Shown here: positions 62,062 to 64,000 of the stretch, piece by piece | How positions within the stretch are numbered: the stretch's first letter is position 1 | Layout of the letters: every line of letters begins with the position of its first letter | NCBI RefSeq assembly: GCF_030145185.1 | Contig: NZ_JAQYWB010000014.1 | Location: forward strand, 1 to 64,000 | Length of the DNA stretch: 64,000 nt | Origin: Desulfoluna sp. | GTDB lineage: Bacteria > Desulfobacterota > Desulfobacteria > Desulfobacterales > Desulfolunaceae | Reading direction: 5' to 3' | Notes under the pieces: model-generated | Told to the model about the DNA's origin: nothing | Seen by the model: only the letters and a program-made list of their open reading frames with translations | Databases searched by the model: none | Translations under genes and position numbers: made by a program

Positions 62062-62988
62062 TCATCCATGTTCTGGAAACAGCATCTGGCCGCTTCCTTC
62101 GATCACATAACCGGAGAGCCCCTTGGCGAGACGCTTCAGAGTGCTCTCCTGGATCAACCCGAGGAACCCCTGAATGCGACGGTCAAAATACGACTCCCGA
62201 AGCACAAGAAGATCAAACCGCTCCTGACGCAGGGGCAAAAAACCGAGCCCCAGAAGATCTGCCACGGTTCGGATCCCCGGCCCGGCGTTGGCTCGCCCCG
62301 AAAGAACAGCCAGCCCCACGTCCATATGCCGCGAGACCTCCTCCTCATATCCGGCCAGGGTACTCCCCTCGATGCCGCACTGGGCGAGCTCTCTGTCAAA
62401 AAGGAGCCGGGTCCCTGTGGCCAGGGGACGATTCACAATGCGAAGCCCCGGTTTCGCCAGGTCCGCCACACCGGTAAACCCCTTCAGGTCAGGATGGTAT
62501 AAAATGCCCTGCTCCCGGTGACAAAAGTTGACCACCACCGGCTGCCTCTCCAGCTCCCGACCGGCAAACTCAAAATTGTATTCCTGATCATCCTCGGAGA
62601 CAAGATGGCTGGCCGCAATATGGCATCGCCCGCTTTTCAGGGCCTGGATGCCTCCCATGCTGCCCACATTGCCGAAAACCGCCAGTTCCCCACGGTGAGT
62701 CCGATTAAACTGAGACAGAACCCGTTCCAGAAGCAGGTCGTTGCTTCCCGCGACCACCAGGGGCCCCTCGCTGCCACCGTTCACATGGACGGCATCCGGG
62801 TAATTGAGGGTGCTGTTTTCCACCCACTGTTCCACCAGATAACGTGGAAAAATCCACTTGCCCGTCACCTTGGAGGCAGGCAGGCCTTTATCTGAAATCA
62901 ACTGGTACACCATCTTCTCGTTTACACCGAGAAATTCGGCCACCTCTCGAGTCGAGAGAAGGTCCCTTCTATTTCCTCGATTTTCCAT
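62062..62988 (-). CDS. Excisionase-type HTH regulator with PBP-like sensor domain
   Basis: Predicted 308 residues; AAGGGGG lies 4-6 bases upstream of ATG 62988. An N-terminal MerR/excisionase-like helix-turn-helix (STREVAEFLGVNEKMVYQLI ...) is followed from ~75 by a periplasmic-binding-protein-like domain (VVAGSNDLLLERVLSQF; GSMGGIQALKSGRCHIAASH; VNRPLATGTRLLFDREL). It has no signal peptide, so it is cytosolic. The PBP-like half resembles molybdate/tungstate-type receptors used as sensors. Next to tupABC it is the likely tungstate- or molybdate-responsive regulator of uptake, an inference from position and architecture. Confidence 0.85.
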   Translation of the reverse strand: MENRGNRRDLLSTREVAEFLGVNEKMVYQLISDKGLPASKVTGKWIFPRYLVEQWVENSTLNYPDAVHVNGGSEGPLVVAGSNDLLLERVLSQFNRTHRGELAVFGNVGSMGGIQALKSGRCHIAASHLVSEDDQEYNFEFAGRELERQPVVVNFCHREQGILYHPDLKGFTGVADLAKPGLRIVNRPLATGTRLLFDRELAQCGIEGSTLAGYEEEVSRHMDVGLAVLSGRANAGPGIRTVADLLGLGFLPLRQERFDLLVLRESYFDRRIQGFLGLIQESTLKRLAKGLSGYVIEGSGQMLFPEHG

Positions 62989-63271
62989 CTGTCCCCCTTG
63001 ATATCATGCATCTCAGAGTTACCCCTCCCGTTCATTTATTGTCAACCCATTTTGAGAGTACAAACCAAGAATAACCAAAACAGACCATAAAAGACAACAC
63101 ATCCCAATAAAACCGCCTCCGTACCACGCCACCCGACAAATCACCCCGATGGCAAAAGCCGTCAGCCCCCCCTTGCCAAAGAAAAATTTATCTTTATCTT
63201 TGGATAAGTATGAAATCAGGGCCCCCTTTTCATAAGGTGCGTCCCCACCCACCCACATCAAGGAGTGCTGC

Positions 63272-64000
63272 ATGGGCAACCAGATCAAAACCACGATGCT
63301 CTTAACGGTTCTAACCCTTCTTATTGTCATGGCCGGTCGCGTCATCGGCGGCCAGGGCGGCATGATCATCGCCCTGGTCCTGGCCGGAGGGATGAACTTC
63401 TTCTCCTACTTCTATTCCGATAAAATGGTTTTAAAGATGTACAAAGCCAGAGAGGTGGGCAAAAACGAAGCGCCCCAGCTCTGGGCCATGGTCCAGGAAC
63501 TCTCCAGCCGGGCCGGGCTTCCCATGCCGAAAGTCTGTATTATCCCCCAGCAGGCCCCCAACGCCTTTGCCACCGGGCGGAACCCGGAACACGGTGTCGT
63601 GGCCGTCACCCAGGGCCTCATGGACCTGATGGCTCCCGAAGAGATCAAAGGGGTCCTGGCCCATGAGCTGGGCCACATCAAAAACCGGGATATCCTCGTG
63701 GGCACCGTCGCCGCCACCCTGGCCGGTGCCATCATGACCCTGGCCTCCATGGCCCGCTGGGCCGCCATCTTTGGCGGTGGACGCAACGATGACGAAGGCG
63801 GATCCGGCATCTTCGGCCTCATCGCCATGAGCATCATCGCCCCCATGGCCGCCATGCTTGTCCAGATGGCCATCTCACGGTCCCGGGAGTATCTCGCCGA
63901 CGCCACGGCCGCCCAGCTTACCGGCAACCCGGAAGGCCTGGCTGGCGCACTGGAAAAACTCGGCGCCGCCTCCAGCCGTATTCCCATGGACGCGGAACCG
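63272..64000 (+). CDS. htpX: Membrane zinc metalloprotease HtpX, C-terminus cut by window end
   Basis: The frame runs open from ATG 63272, with AAGGAG 6-7 bases upstream, through the window end (243 codons visible; family length ~280-300). Two N-terminal membrane helices (~8-24 and ~29-47) precede the zinc site HELGH at about residue 131 (VLAHELGHIKNRD). Two more hydrophobic stretches follow at ~145-160 and ~175-197, then the third-ligand region SREYLADATAAQLTG. HtpX is an M48 protease in the inner membrane that degrades misfolded membrane proteins. The stop lies outside the window. Confidence 0.94.
   Translation, partial: MGNQIKTTMLLTVLTLLIVMAGRVIGGQGGMIIALVLAGGMNFFSYFYSDKMVLKMYKAREVGKNEAPQLWAMVQELSSRAGLPMPKVCIIPQQAPNAFATGRNPEHGVVAVTQGLMDLMAPEEIKGVLAHELGHIKNRDILVGTVAATLAGAIMTLASMARWAAIFGGGRNDDEGGSGIFGLIAMSIIAPMAAMLVQMAISRSREYLADATAAQLTGNPEGLAGALEKLGAASSRIPMDAEP

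Noticed and set aside
1-64000. Mobile elements or genomic island
   Set aside because: I saw no transposase, integrase, toxin-antitoxin pair or phage gene; gene content is mainly housekeeping. Only the small repeats could be mobile.

Overview
The window reads as an ordinary chromosomal stretch of a Gram-negative, anaerobic, sulfate-reducer-like bacterium, most likely Desulfobacterota (the former deltaproteobacteria). This is inferred from gene content and style: lipoproteins with both inner- and outer-membrane sorting residues, many ferredoxin-type proteins, tungstate uptake, selA, a CobA-HemD fusion, HDOD and chemoreceptor signalling, and clpP-clpX-lon behind trigger factor. I see no transposase, integrase, phage gene or CRISPR array.

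Layout. 1-8.5 kb: a very large beta-rich protein cut by the window edge, an exported fibronectin-III protein, and a 1076-aa STAND-type ATPase with a SARP/BTAD-like C-terminus. 9-18.9 kb: a LolA/DUF4412-like exported protein, a chemoreceptor, a lipoprotein/hybrid histidine kinase pair, an AEC transporter, a Cys-rich orphan and an outer-membrane lipoprotein. 19-24.3 kb (minus strand): lnt, prfB with its programmed +1 frameshift, an HD protein, thiL and tatD. 24.8-38.7 kb: a STAS protein, tRNA-Pro, a cell-wall amidase, tig-clpP-clpX-lon, tRNA-Val and tRNA-Asp, rsmA with a DUF2062 membrane protein, an unknown winged-helix protein and a PreP-like M16 protease. 39-50.2 kb: a DUF2520 dehydrogenase-like protein, hisS, aspS, two complete tRNA-Asn cassettes, a TPR protein, pyrF, a CheD-HDOD fusion, selA and gmhA. 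50.4-64 kb: an FmdB-like zinc ribbon, hemC, cobA-hemD, moaA, a flavodoxin/ferredoxin protein, a GATase, a winged-helix Fe-S protein, a CGGC protein, a TrpR-like regulator, tupCBA with its putative regulator, and htpX cut by the window end.

Themes. Protein quality control (trigger factor, ClpXP, Lon, PreP-like protease, HtpX) and translation (prfB, hisS, aspS, five tRNAs) are dense. The right-hand third suggests metal and redox cofactor supply: tetrapyrrole synthesis, molybdopterin synthesis, selenocysteine and tungstate uptake fit tungsten- or molybdenum- and selenium-dependent oxidoreductases encoded elsewhere (inference).

The clearest unexplained structure is a family of about 100-bp intergenic repeats with two hairpins. 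At least eight full, partial or degenerate copies occur in both orientations, six of them between 53 and 61 kb, and base changes in the arms are often paired. A separate array of 32-bp repeats lies between tupB and tupA. The most unusual proteins are the CheD-HDOD fusion, the duplicated molybdopterin-fold-like lipoprotein next to a hybrid kinase, and the winged-helix multi-cluster Fe-S protein.
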